A stretch of 7,732 nt of DNA from CBDUUP01 sp965370435. Lineage in GTDB: Bacteria > Chloroflexota > Anaerolineae > Anaerolineales > UBA11579. How positions within the stretch are numbered: position 1 is the first letter of the stretch; the number at the start of each line of letters is the position of its first letter. The notes beneath the pieces are model-generated. The model was not told the DNA's origin. It did no database searches and saw only the letters and a list, made by a program, of their open reading frames with translations. A program made the translations under genes and the position numbers. The stretch is taken from assembly GCA_965370435.1 (NCBI GenBank), contig CBDUUP010000215.1, positions 1-7,732 of the forward strand, read 5' to 3'. Positions 1 to 4,969 of this stretch are shown here, in pieces.

Positions 1-93
1 TAATCATACCTGGTGGCTCTTTTTTGGTTTTCCTGACAACATTTGCGTGCACACGTGTATTAGTTTCAACAATTTAGGAACGAAAACCTGCAT

Positions 94-99
94 TATAAT
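94..99 (+). promoter_or_regulatory. candidate -10 box upstream of the oxidoreductase gene
   Basis: A perfect TATAAT lies ahead of the oxidoreductase gene. No good -35 sits at the usual distance; TTTAGG at 73-78 is the nearest, with a 15-nt spacer. The predicted transcript would begin near 106, within a small inverted repeat GTCGG-N5-CCGAC at 101-115. A second possibility is CTGACA (33-38), 17 nt, TGTATT (56-61). Nothing else was recognised in bases 1-128. Confidence 0.4.
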
Positions 100-182
100 A
101 GTCGGCGAGTCCGACGTCTGAGGGCTTTTTGGAAATAATTATTAGTAAAGCCCCACCAAAAAAATTGCAGAAAACAAATACT

Positions 183-1187
183 ATGCCAATAGACAATAAG
201 CCCCTTGGGGCCATGATGATGCCGCTTGAAAATCGACGCGAGGCTATAATGCACCTGGCGTTGACCGCAGAACAACACAGCTATGAAGCAATTTTTCTCC
301 CTGAAACTTGGGCCTATGACACCACAGTTTTGCTGGGCGAGATTGCGGCTCGGACAAAGAACATTCAGCTTGGCACCGGCATTCTGAGTGTCTGGGGAAG
401 GAGCGCAGGGACCATCGCCATGGCCGCCTCTACCCTGCACAGCATATCCGGGGGCCGGTTCATTCTGGGGTTGGGGTCAAGCACCAAGCAATTGGCTGAA
501 GGCCTGCATGATGTCCCTTATCGCAAACCCTATGAAAAGCTGCGCCAAATCATCACCCAGGTGAAAGCGCTGATCGCAGGAGAGAGAATCGCTCAATTCT
601 CGGAGGTCGATTCTCGCCCGCTGCGGCTCAATTTCCCCGAATATGCGAAACTTCCCATCCTCCTGGCGGCATCCTCGCCGAAATCTATCAAGATCGCTGG
701 AGAGCTGTGCGACGGGTGGATTCCCTTCCTCTTTCCCAGAGACAATATCAAGGATGGCATCGCCTTGCTTCAAGAAGGGGCCGAACTTGGCGGCCGGACA
801 GAGCGAGATTTTGAAGTTTATCCCATCATCCCAACCATCGTAGCGGAAGACAGCCAGACGGCGCGGCAGGGCGCGGCCTGGGTGGTGAATTTTTATATGA
901 AGATGATGGGGCCAATTTATAAAAACGCGCTGGCGAGATATGGATATGGCGACGAAGTGGATTGCATTCTCGAGGCCAACAAAAACAAAGGCACTTCGGA
1001 TGTGCCTCCTGAAGCAGAGGCTCTATTGGAACAATTGACGCTTTATGGAACTCCCAACGAGGTCAAGGATAAATTATCCGTTTGGTATGAATCGGGGGCG
1101 ACGATGCCGTGTTTGATGGTTAATCCTAAGCTTGAGTTGGAAGAGATCGGTTATACTCTCAAATCAATTCGATCCCGAGGAGGGTAA
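183..1187 (+). CDS. LLM-class flavin-dependent oxidoreductase (luciferase-like)
   Basis: This is a 334-residue protein of the bacterial luciferase-like family: cytoplasmic TIM-barrel oxidoreductases that use FMN or coenzyme F420. Seen in the sequence: strand 1 with LGAMMMP (8-14), a helix with TAEQHSYEAIFLPE (28-41), the family block RTKNIQLGTGI (57-67), then STLHSISGGRFILGLGSS (83-100) and EGLHDVPYRKPYEKLR (106-121), a central LPILLAASSPKSIKIAGE stretch (157-174), and a C-terminal TLYGTPNEVKDKL block (286-298). Length and block order fit the family, so it appears intact. Substrate and cofactor cannot be read from the sequence. The start is uncertain. ATG at 183 puts strand 1 eight residues in, as usual, but has no Shine-Dalgarno. 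TTG at 129 would add 18 residues and has GAGG at 119-122, six nt away. The gene ends in tandem stops (TAATAA) and faces the PadR operon convergently. Confidence 0.9.
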   Translation: MPIDNKPLGAMMMPLENRREAIMHLALTAEQHSYEAIFLPETWAYDTTVLLGEIAARTKNIQLGTGILSVWGRSAGTIAMAASTLHSISGGRFILGLGSSTKQLAEGLHDVPYRKPYEKLRQIITQVKALIAGERIAQFSEVDSRPLRLNFPEYAKLPILLAASSPKSIKIAGELCDGWIPFLFPRDNIKDGIALLQEGAELGGRTERDFEVYPIIPTIVAEDSQTARQGAAWVVNFYMKMMGPIYKNALARYGYGDEVDCILEANKNKGTSDVPPEAEALLEQLTLYGTPNEVKDKLSVWYESGATMPCLMVNPKLELEEIGYTLKSIRSRGG

Positions 1188-1221
1188 TAATTTCACCTTG
1201 TACTCAGGGATTCCTTCCTTC

Positions 1222-1251
1222 GACAAGCTCAGGACAAGCTCAGGACAAGCT
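1222..1251. repeat. 11-bp short tandem repeat
   Basis: The unit GACAAGCTCAG occurs at 1222-1232 and 1233-1243, followed by a partial copy (GACAAGCT, 1244-1251). It is non-coding and lies just downstream of the oxidoreductase stop. Similar CTTCGACAAGCTCAGG strings are known as dispersed elements in many bacterial genomes; whether that holds here would need the rest of the genome. Confidence 0.7.
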
Positions 1252-1281
1252 AGGCGATGAAGCTGCCCTTCTACTATGAAA

Positions 1282-1294
1282 CCGTCTCAGACGG
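1282..1294. repeat. short palindrome CCGTCT-C-AGACGG
   Basis: Perfect 6-bp arms surround a single central base. It lies directly upstream of the larger inverted repeat at 1300-1328 and forms part of a run of separate palindromes in this gap. The role is unknown; it may be a piece of a dispersed repeat. Confidence 0.5.
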
Positions 1295-1299
1295 AGCAG

Positions 1300-1328
1300 A
1301 CCTGACAGGTTTTAAAAACCTGTCAGGT
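1300..1328. repeat. 29-bp perfect inverted repeat
   Basis: The arms ACCTGACAGGTTTT (1300-1313) and AAAACCTGTCAGGT (1315-1328) are perfectly complementary over 14 bp with one central A. As RNA this would form a long hairpin; as DNA it could extrude a cruciform. It lies 113 nt after the oxidoreductase stop and has no clean T-tract after it, so a classical terminator role is doubtful. It looks like a dispersed palindromic element. Confidence 0.75.
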
Positions 1329-1335
1329 TCCTCTA

Positions 1336-1353
1336 AGAAACTTCGGGGTTTCT
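1336..1353. repeat. short inverted repeat AGAAAC-N6-GTTTCT
   Basis: Six-bp arms (1336-1341 and 1348-1353) flank TTCGGG. The stem can be extended inward by G-T pairs around a CG loop. It is one of the palindromes clustered between the two convergent genes. Confidence 0.45.
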
Positions 1354-1383
1354 GGGCAAGGCTATAATGGGAGGAAGGCACTT

Positions 1384-1404
1384 GGGCGCAGCGGCGCTGC
1401 GCCC
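1384..1404. repeat. GC-rich inverted repeat GGGCGCAGC-GGC-GCTGCGCCC
   Basis: Perfect 9-bp arms flank a 3-nt centre, followed by CCTACGG. GC-rich palindromes ending in CGCCCCTACG are recognisable as dispersed repeats in Chloroflexota and some cyanobacteria (from general knowledge, not checked here). A strong stem, but with no T-run behind it. Confidence 0.65.
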
Positions 1405-1454
1405 CTACGGAAGAGATGGCGCTTCTTTTCCTCAGAATGACACTATTAAAGTAA

Positions 1455-1478
1455 TGGGCCGGGATTTCTCCCGGCCCA
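1455..1478. terminator. hairpin, candidate bidirectional terminator
   Basis: A 10-bp stem TGGGCCGGGA / TCCCGGCCCA closes on a TTTC loop. On the + strand it is followed by an AATTTG run and a T-rich stretch ending CTTTCTTTTT at 1500; on the - strand by ATTACTTTAA. Its place between the oxidoreductase gene (+) and the PadR operon (-) suits a shared terminator. The tract right after the stem is weak, so function is inferred. Confidence 0.5.
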
Positions 1479-1529
1479 ATTTGTGAGTCACTTTCTTTTT
1501 CAGGAAATCTAGCTGTAAAGGTCCAGAGA

Positions 1530-2318
1530 TTAGGGGTTAGGCATGAAATTGATGAAAGGTGTGGGGTCAATATTTGTCGTCGGGGGAACTGCCACGAAGC
1601 TGATAATTAGCAGCAGAACGAGGGCCAATCCCACCACCACGATCATGGCGTACACGAAGAATGGCTTCCGCACCGAGGGCTGTTCCTCGTCCACCGGCTG
1701 GGTTGTCATGCCCGCCTCGGTATGCTGGCCGACGCTGTAGAACAACCAGCCGACCAGCAAGTAGGGAGCTACCAGCGCGGCGCTGACCAGCAGCGCCAGG
1801 GTGGCGGGGAAGTCGAGTTGGGTTACGGCGTTGATGGGCAGAAAGGCCAGCAAAACAGCCGCGCCAGCCATTATCAGGCGGCCGCCAACTTTTTCCCAGC
1901 GCCAGGCGACCAACAAACAAATCGTCACGGCTAAAGCCAGAATAAAAGGTGTGGTTAGTTGGGCTTGAAAATCATCGTAGAGGGCGATAATGGTAATGTA
2001 GAATCCCAAGATCAACAGCGAGAAGGCTCGCGCCGTCCAGCGGATAAGCCGTACATCCTGCCGGATGCTAAAAGATAACAAATTCATCATGATTTTTCTC
2101 CTTTCGTAAAGGTGTGCCAATAAGATGGCGACCGGTAAGTCGCCTATTTCCAGTAAAATTCTATTTACGACGGGAAACACGCCCAGCGGTAAAGCGTCCT
2201 GCAGCGACATGCTGAAGACGTATTGCATTTCCTCAGAAAATGTCGCCCGGAACTGGCGGGGGTATAACCTGAGCAGTTGTGCATAGAGACTCGTCGCTAT
2301 TTGGACTGCCCTGCTCAC
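1530..2318 (-). CDS. PadR-operon membrane protein with cytoplasmic N-terminal module, possible fusion
   Basis: This is a 262-residue inner-membrane protein. Residues 10-75 form a soluble module with LLRLYPRQFRATFSEEMQYVF (15-35), a motif type found in membrane proteins and permeases encoded next to PadR regulators. Residues 77-262 hold five likely membrane helices at about 97-114, 124-140, 144-161, 171-196 and 219-244, with the block LLVAWRWEKVGGRLI (135-149) typical of small uncharacterised Chloroflexota membrane proteins. The start is GTG at 2318; it overlaps the PadR stop as GTGA and has a perfect AGGAGG at 2330-2325, six nt away. Inside the gene, AAGGAG at 2103-2098 stands seven nt before ATGATG at 2090-2085, exactly where the membrane part begins, so a second product or a past fusion is possible. 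No ATPase or transport motif is seen. The last residues (MPNP) are encoded by a CCTAACCCCTAA repeat-like end. Function unknown. Confidence 0.8.
   Translation of the reverse strand: MSRAVQIATSLYAQLLRLYPRQFRATFSEEMQYVFSMSLQDALPLGVFPVVNRILLEIGDLPVAILLAHLYERRKIMMNLLSFSIRQDVRLIRWTARAFSLLILGFYITIIALYDDFQAQLTTPFILALAVTICLLVAWRWEKVGGRLIMAGAAVLLAFLPINAVTQLDFPATLALLVSAALVAPYLLVGWLFYSVGQHTEAGMTTQPVDEEQPSVRKPFFVYAMIVVVGLALVLLLIISFVAVPPTTNIDPTPFINFMPNP
2085..2103 (-). promoter_or_regulatory. internal Shine-Dalgarno and ATGATG start
   Basis: AAGGAG (2103-2098), a 7-nt spacer, then ATG ATG AAT (2090-2082) lies in frame inside the membrane-protein gene. The layout closely resembles the PadR gene's own start (AAGGAG followed by ATGATGAAT at 2687-2672). 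It could start a 186-residue protein made only of the membrane part. Confidence 0.5.
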
Positions 2319-2677
2319 GCCTTGCCTCCTGTTAGGATCGCCTGGGCCGCGGTCACTAGAGACTGCAACCGATTGGTTTCGGCGGATAGGATGCGTTTGC
2401 CCAAATCACTGAGAGTGTAGACCTTTTTTGGGCGCTTGGCGCTATCGGATATGTCGTCGTCCAAACGCTCGATCCAGCCCTGGTCGAGCATGCGGCCCAG
2501 GGCGCCGTAGAGGGTTCCGGCGCTCATGGCAACGCGTCCATCGCTCAAAGCGTCCACATCCTTCATGACGGCATAGCCGTGTTTGTCTCCCGTTGAGAGG
2601 CTGAGCAAGATCAGGAAAGTCGCCTCGGTCAAAGGTAATTGTTGGTCTATGTCATTTGATTTTTGCTCAGTATTCAT
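2315..2677 (-). CDS. PadR-family transcriptional regulator
   Basis: This is a 120-residue PadR-type winged-helix repressor. PadR proteins bind palindromic operators as dimers and respond to small molecules or membrane stress. Seen: LTEATFLILLSLS (16-28), the KHGYAVMKDV helix (32-41), a recognition helix with SAGTLYGALGRMLDQGWIE (52-70), a basic wing KRPKKVYTLSDLGKRIL (81-97) and a short C-terminal helix. It is short, like the small PadR subgroup with a single C-terminal helix. ATG at 2677 was chosen because AAGGAG (2687-2682) sits four nt before it; ATG at 2680 is only one nt from that site, and ATG at 2716 would add 13 residues without homology. The gene overlaps its membrane partner by four nt. 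A strong promoter with an inverted repeat over the -10 suggests autorepression. The ligand is unknown. Confidence 0.92.
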   Translation of the reverse strand: MNTEQKSNDIDQQLPLTEATFLILLSLSTGDKHGYAVMKDVDALSDGRVAMSAGTLYGALGRMLDQGWIERLDDDISDSAKRPKKVYTLSDLGKRILSAETNRLQSLVTAAQAILTGGKA

Positions 2678-2716
2678 CATTCTCCTTTCAATATATTGTT
2701 CACCGTTATGTTGCAT

Positions 2717-2741
2717 TGCGATATATCGTTATGCGATATAT
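2717..2741. promoter_or_regulatory. candidate PadR operator over the -10 box
   Basis: ATATATCG (2721-2728) and CGATATAT (2734-2741) form an 8-bp inverted repeat with a 5-nt spacer. The same stretch contains a direct repeat of TGCGATATAT (2717-2726 and 2732-2741, 15 bp apart) and the palindrome CGATATATCG (2719-2728). It covers the -10 box and start site of the PadR promoter, the usual place for an autorepressor to bind. That PadR is the binding protein is inference. Confidence 0.6.
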
Positions 2742-2766
2742 TATCCGATTTTGTGAATCTTGTCAA
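2738..2766 (-). promoter_or_regulatory. near-consensus sigma-70 promoter of the PadR operon
   Basis: On the - strand TTGACA (2766-2761), a 17-nt spacer and TAATAT (2743-2738) make an almost perfect housekeeping promoter. Transcription would start near 2731, leaving a leader of about 55 nt before the PadR start codon at 2677. Confidence 0.8.
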
Positions 2767-2794
2767 GGGGTTTGAAAAGGAATTTTCCAGCCCC
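2767..2794. repeat. imperfect inverted repeat next to the PadR -35
   Basis: GGGG (2767-2770) with CCCC (2791-2794) and GAAAA (2774-2778) with TTTTC (2783-2787) make a nearly complete stem around GGAA, with one mismatch and one G-T pair. It abuts the PadR -35 box. It has no T-tract and is not an obvious terminator; it may be a regulator site or chance. Confidence 0.35.
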
Positions 2795-2852
2795 AACCCA
2801 AATGTATTTCCCCAATGCTATCTCGTTCTCAAAATAAGTCAGGAATCCCAGG

Positions 2853-2858
2853 TATAAT
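2853..2858 (+). promoter_or_regulatory. candidate -10 box of the YwiC-like gene
   Basis: A perfect TATAAT lies 40 nt before the ATG at 2899. A clear -35 is missing (TTCTCA at 2826-2831 is 21 nt away). It would drive transcription divergently from the PadR promoter, and it argues against the earlier ATG at 2815, which would lie upstream of the start site. Confidence 0.5.
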
Positions 2859-2898
2859 CTGTCCACTTGCCAAGTTTGGTTACCCTTTAAGATTATCT

Positions 2899-3735
2899 AT
2901 GACAAACGATAATAATCGAAGAAAATATCTCCGCCGCCATGTAGCGCTGCCCGGCGACCACGGGTCGTGGGTGTTTCTGTTCAGCCCGTTGTTGATCGGC
3001 CTCTTTGCCGGAGGGCGTTGGAGGGTGGCTTCGGCGTATTTGATCCTCGGCTGTTTGGCGGTTTTTTTGGTCCGCCATCCGATAACCCTGGCGGTCAAGA
3101 TGTTCAGCGGCCGACGGGGGAAGCAAGATATGCCCGCGGTGGGTTTCTGGATGGTTGTCTATGGCATCGTTGGGCTTATGGCGTTGGCAGGGCTGATCTC
3201 TACCGGATATTCCTATTTGCTTTACTTGGCTGTGCCTGGCGTGTTGGTGTTCGGATGGAATTTGTACCTGGTGAGTGTGCGCTCGGAACGCCATCAGATG
3301 GGGGTGGATATTGTCGCAAGCGGCGCATTAGCGCTGGCCGCTCCGGCGGCGTATTGGGTGGGGTTGGGGGAGTATGAACCGATTGACGGTTGGCTGTTGT
3401 GGCTCTTGGTGTGGTTCCAATCGGCGGCTTCTATCGTTTACGCCTTCCTGCGTCTGGGGCAGCGGGGTCTTAAGGAGGTTCCAGAGGTTCGGGAGCGGGT
3501 ACGGATGGCCTGGCGTGCTCTGCTGTATTGCACGTTCAATCTGGTTGCGGTCCTTGTATTGGGGCTGATGGATGTTGTGCCTTTGCTGCTAAGTGTCCCC
3601 TTCGCTATTCAGTGGGTGGAGTGTATATGGGGAACAATGCGGCCCGCGGTGGGGTTCAAGCCGGTGAGGATAGGGATGAGACAGTTGTTGGTGAGTGTTT
3701 TGTTCACTGTGTTTTTTATCGCAACTTGGGGATAA
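2899..3735 (+). CDS. YwiC-like polytopic membrane protein
   Basis: This is a 278-residue integral membrane protein. The N-terminus carries the hallmark of the YwiC-like family, HVALPGDHGSWVFLFSPLLIGLF (14-36), with the conserved HGSW set at the start of the first membrane helix. About eight or nine hydrophobic segments follow, roughly at 22-38, 41-59, 82-100, 105-125, 134-154, 164-185, 205-227, 229-245 and 260-278, joined by basic loops (RGRRGKQ-like around 71-76, VRSERHQ at 127-133, EVRERVR at 196-202). The family is widespread in Bacillota and Chloroflexota and has no established function; the fold recalls polytopic prenyltransferase-like proteins, but no DxxxD metal motif is visible here. 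ATG at 2899 was preferred to ATG at 2815 because the family motif begins close to it and a TATAAT box lies between the two. No Shine-Dalgarno is evident. It is divergent from PadR and appears monocistronic. Confidence 0.85.
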   Translation: MTNDNNRRKYLRRHVALPGDHGSWVFLFSPLLIGLFAGGRWRVASAYLILGCLAVFLVRHPITLAVKMFSGRRGKQDMPAVGFWMVVYGIVGLMALAGLISTGYSYLLYLAVPGVLVFGWNLYLVSVRSERHQMGVDIVASGALALAAPAAYWVGLGEYEPIDGWLLWLLVWFQSAASIVYAFLRLGQRGLKEVPEVRERVRMAWRALLYCTFNLVAVLVLGLMDVVPLLLSVPFAIQWVECIWGTMRPAVGFKPVRIGMRQLLVSVLFTVFFIATWG

Positions 3736-3802
3736 TTACCGCTTTCTGTGTAGTTTAACCGTCTCGTAGAAATTAAACAACAACTGGCCTCATCAGCCTC
3801 GT

Positions 3803-3829
3803 GACCACTCAGACCACTAAGACCAGTCA
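3803..3829. repeat. 9-bp tandem repeat, three copies
   Basis: GACCACTCA, GACCACTAA and GACCAGTCA follow one another (3803-3811, 3812-3820, 3821-3829). They lie just beyond the 3' end of the tRNA. A short period of this kind in an intergenic gap fits a dispersed minisatellite. On the - strand the tRNA is followed by CAGG and T5 (3839-3831), which could help end its transcript. Confidence 0.7.
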
Positions 3830-3839
3830 GAAAAACCTG

Positions 3840-3923
3840 TAGGGCGGGTGGGGGTCGAACCCACACGATGTCACCATCGGAGGATTTTAAGTCCTCTGCG
3901 TCTGCCAATTCCGCCACCGCCCC
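3840..3923 (-). tRNA. tRNA-Leu (anticodon UAA)
   Basis: All arms are visible on the - strand. The acceptor 5' strand GGGGCGG (3923-3917) pairs with CCGCCCT (3847-3841). The D arm contains GCGGAATTGGCAGACGC. The anticodon stem GAGGA/TCCTC (3896-3892, 3884-3880) encloses loop CTTAAAA with anticodon TAA at 3889-3887. A long class II variable arm with GATG/CATC follows, and then the T arm GTGGG-TTCGACC-CCCAC (3864-3848). The discriminator is A (3840), as expected for leucine. The large variable arm and anticodon agree on Leu, reading UUA and UUG. The 3' CCA is not encoded (CAG follows), so it must be added after transcription. The first acceptor pair is G1-U72, a wobble, which is unusual. Confidence 0.95.
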
Positions 3924-3932
3924 AGTTTCCCT

Positions 3933-3960
3933 ATTCTACACTAAGTTTGGGCAAGGTCAA
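3933..3960 (-). promoter_or_regulatory. promoter of tRNA-Leu
   Basis: TTGACC (3960-3955), a 16-nt spacer and TAGAAT (3938-3933) lie just upstream of the tRNA on the same strand. Transcription would start near 3926, only a few nt before the mature 5' end. The promoter fits in the gap between the PHP gene stop and the tRNA. Confidence 0.65.
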
Positions 3961-3977
3961 GATGTTTGGGTTGAAGG

Positions 3978-4000
3978 TTCAACGTTGAACGTTGGAACGT
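3978..4000. repeat. AACGTT-rich palindromic repeat at the PHP gene end
   Basis: TTCAACGTTGAA (3978-3989) is a perfect 12-bp palindrome, followed by two more AACGTT-type blocks (to 4000). It encodes the last residues (SNVQR) and stop of the PHP protein, so a repeat seems to have supplied or replaced the end of the gene. Confidence 0.55.
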
Positions 4001-4638
4001 TTCTTCTTCCAGACGGCGTAGCGGGAGGTGAAGTGGACCCAATAGGCGGAGAGGGAGGTTTTGTATTGGGCGTGGGGGAGGGATTGGCGAAGGCTCTCGG
4101 CGTCATTGAAATCTGGCAATATCATAGTAGCCTTGCCGATCTCGAAAAGGGCGTGGGCGTCGGAGCCGACGGTGGCGGGGATATTCTCCTGGCGGGCGAA
4201 GTCTTTGGCCTGGCGGTTGGCGGTGGGCCACATGCTGCGGGCGTTGAAGGTTTCGATGGCGTCCACCAGGGGGATGATCTCCAAAAGATGGGGAAGTTTC
4301 CAATGGCCTTTACGCCAATGATCAAAAGGATGAGATACGCTGATGAATGCGTCTTGCTCTCGCAATCGCGCAATGGCCTCCAGGGGGGCGAGGCCGGGCG
4401 GAATTTCTTCCTTCACGAAAGCGGCCAACAGCTCGCCCTCCGTCGTCATGATCTCCTCGCCCACGATCACCCGATCGGGGTCTAGTGCTTGGGCGGCCAA
4501 TGCTCCGGCGATGGTGTTGTGGTCGGTGATGACCAGGCGGTCAATCCCTCGGCGGCGGCAAACGGTCAGAATATCCTCCGGCCGGGAGAGGCTGTCGGGG
4601 GAAAATATGGTGTGGCAGTGGAATTCAACTCTCAGCAT
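3979..4638 (-). CDS. PHP-domain metal-dependent phosphoesterase
   Basis: This is a 219-residue protein of the PHP (polymerase and histidinol phosphatase) family. These are cytoplasmic enzymes that hydrolyse phosphoesters with two or three metal ions. The metal ligands are all visible in order: H7 and H9 in FHCHT, D15 in SPDS, D39-H40 in ITDHN, E61 in VGEE, H103 in SVSHPFDH, and D160 and H162 in GSDAH. Length and motif spacing match the small stand-alone PHP group with a PHP-associated C-terminal segment, so the enzyme should be active. The substrate (nucleotide, oligonucleotide or sugar phosphate) cannot be told. The start ATG at 4638 has AGGA (4648-4645) six nt upstream. The last residues (KKKRSNVQR) lie in repeat-like DNA and are probably not part of the fold. 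The gene lies upstream of tRNA-Leu on the same strand, but the tRNA has its own promoter. Confidence 0.9.
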   Translation of the reverse strand: MLRVEFHCHTIFSPDSLSRPEDILTVCRRRGIDRLVITDHNTIAGALAAQALDPDRVIVGEEIMTTEGELLAAFVKEEIPPGLAPLEAIARLREQDAFISVSHPFDHWRKGHWKLPHLLEIIPLVDAIETFNARSMWPTANRQAKDFARQENIPATVGSDAHALFEIGKATMILPDFNDAESLRQSLPHAQYKTSLSAYWVHFTSRYAVWKKKRSNVQR

Positions 4639-4728
4639 AATTTATCCTGGTTGGGGAACCTTGTCTTCAGAGGGCTTAGGCATTGTAAGCTACATGTTGG
4701 TGACATATTGAAACATTGAAGAACAGAA

Positions 4729-4760
4729 ACACTGAATCGCTGATACACTGAATCACTGAA
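4729..4760. repeat. 16-bp tandem repeat, two copies
   Basis: Copies at 4729-4744 and 4745-4760 both begin ACACTGAATC and agree at 14 of 16 positions. The surrounding sequence (TTGAAACATTGAAG before, GAAACACGGACACACTGG after) looks like decayed versions of the same type of unit. Confidence 0.65.
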
Positions 4761-4803
4761 AAGCAAAAACAAGGAAACACGGACACACTGGAAAAGTATA
4801 CCG

Positions 4804-4881
4804 TTGATAGCTTATAGAGATATCAAACAAAGTATGCACAAGCATATGAAAAATTATAACCACGAAACAATGATTCATTGT
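4804..4881. promoter_or_regulatory. three inverted repeats upstream of the SPFH-like operon
   Basis: TTGATA-N11-TATCAA (4804-4826), TATGC-N4-GCATA (4833-4846) and ACAATGA-T-TCATTGT (4867-4881) are separate perfect inverted repeats. The last, with 7-bp arms, is the best operator candidate. The sequence is AT-rich, so the shorter two may be chance. They lie 89-166 nt before the first start codon. Confidence 0.35.
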
Positions 4882-4935
4882 CCAAGTTTAGTTTAATTCC
4901 TCTATTAGTCATTTGAATACGCTCAGAGATTTCGG

Positions 4936-4963
4936 TTGCCGTTTTCCATAATTTTAGTATACT
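4936..4963 (+). promoter_or_regulatory. promoter of the SPFH-like operon, possibly leaderless
   Basis: TTGCCG (4936-4941), a 16-nt spacer and TATACT (4958-4963) end only six nt before ATG at 4970. Transcription would begin at or next to the start codon. An in-frame stop (TAG, 4955-4957) excludes an earlier start, and no Shine-Dalgarno is visible, so a leaderless mRNA is likely if this promoter is used. Confidence 0.45.
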
Positions 4964-4969
4964 ATCAGT

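Larger units (their letters stand above)
4639..4969. other. AT-rich gap between divergent genes
   Basis: No convincing gene lies here. The gap holds the PHP ribosome-binding site, a 16-bp tandem repeat set in a run of ACTGAA-like units (4702-4800), three inverted repeats (4804-4826, 4833-4846, 4867-4881), and a candidate promoter immediately before the SPFH-like operon. A weak TACAAT (4687-4682, - strand) might be the -10 of the PHP gene, without a good -35. Confidence 0.6.

Noticed and set aside
1363..1368. TATAAT in the gap between convergent genes
   Set aside because: No -35 and no gene downstream on the + strand; probably chance.
1222..1404. Possible CRISPR array
   Set aside because: The repeats differ from one another, are not regularly spaced and have no spacers of uniform length.
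2815..2898. Longer N-terminus for the YwiC-like protein (ATG at 2815)
   Set aside because: These 28 residues are unlike the family and lie across and upstream of the TATAAT box at 2853-2858.
3609..3917. Open frame on - beginning MAELADAEDLKSSDG, covering the tRNA
   Set aside because: The start is a translation of tRNA-Leu itself, a well-known type of spurious protein. The rest covers the repeat gap and the antisense of the YwiC-like gene.
3868..4485. 205-codon open frame on +
   Set aside because: It is antisense to the PHP gene, which has all metal-ligand motifs and a Shine-Dalgarno. The + product is glycine-rich with no recognisable domain and begins inside the tRNA.
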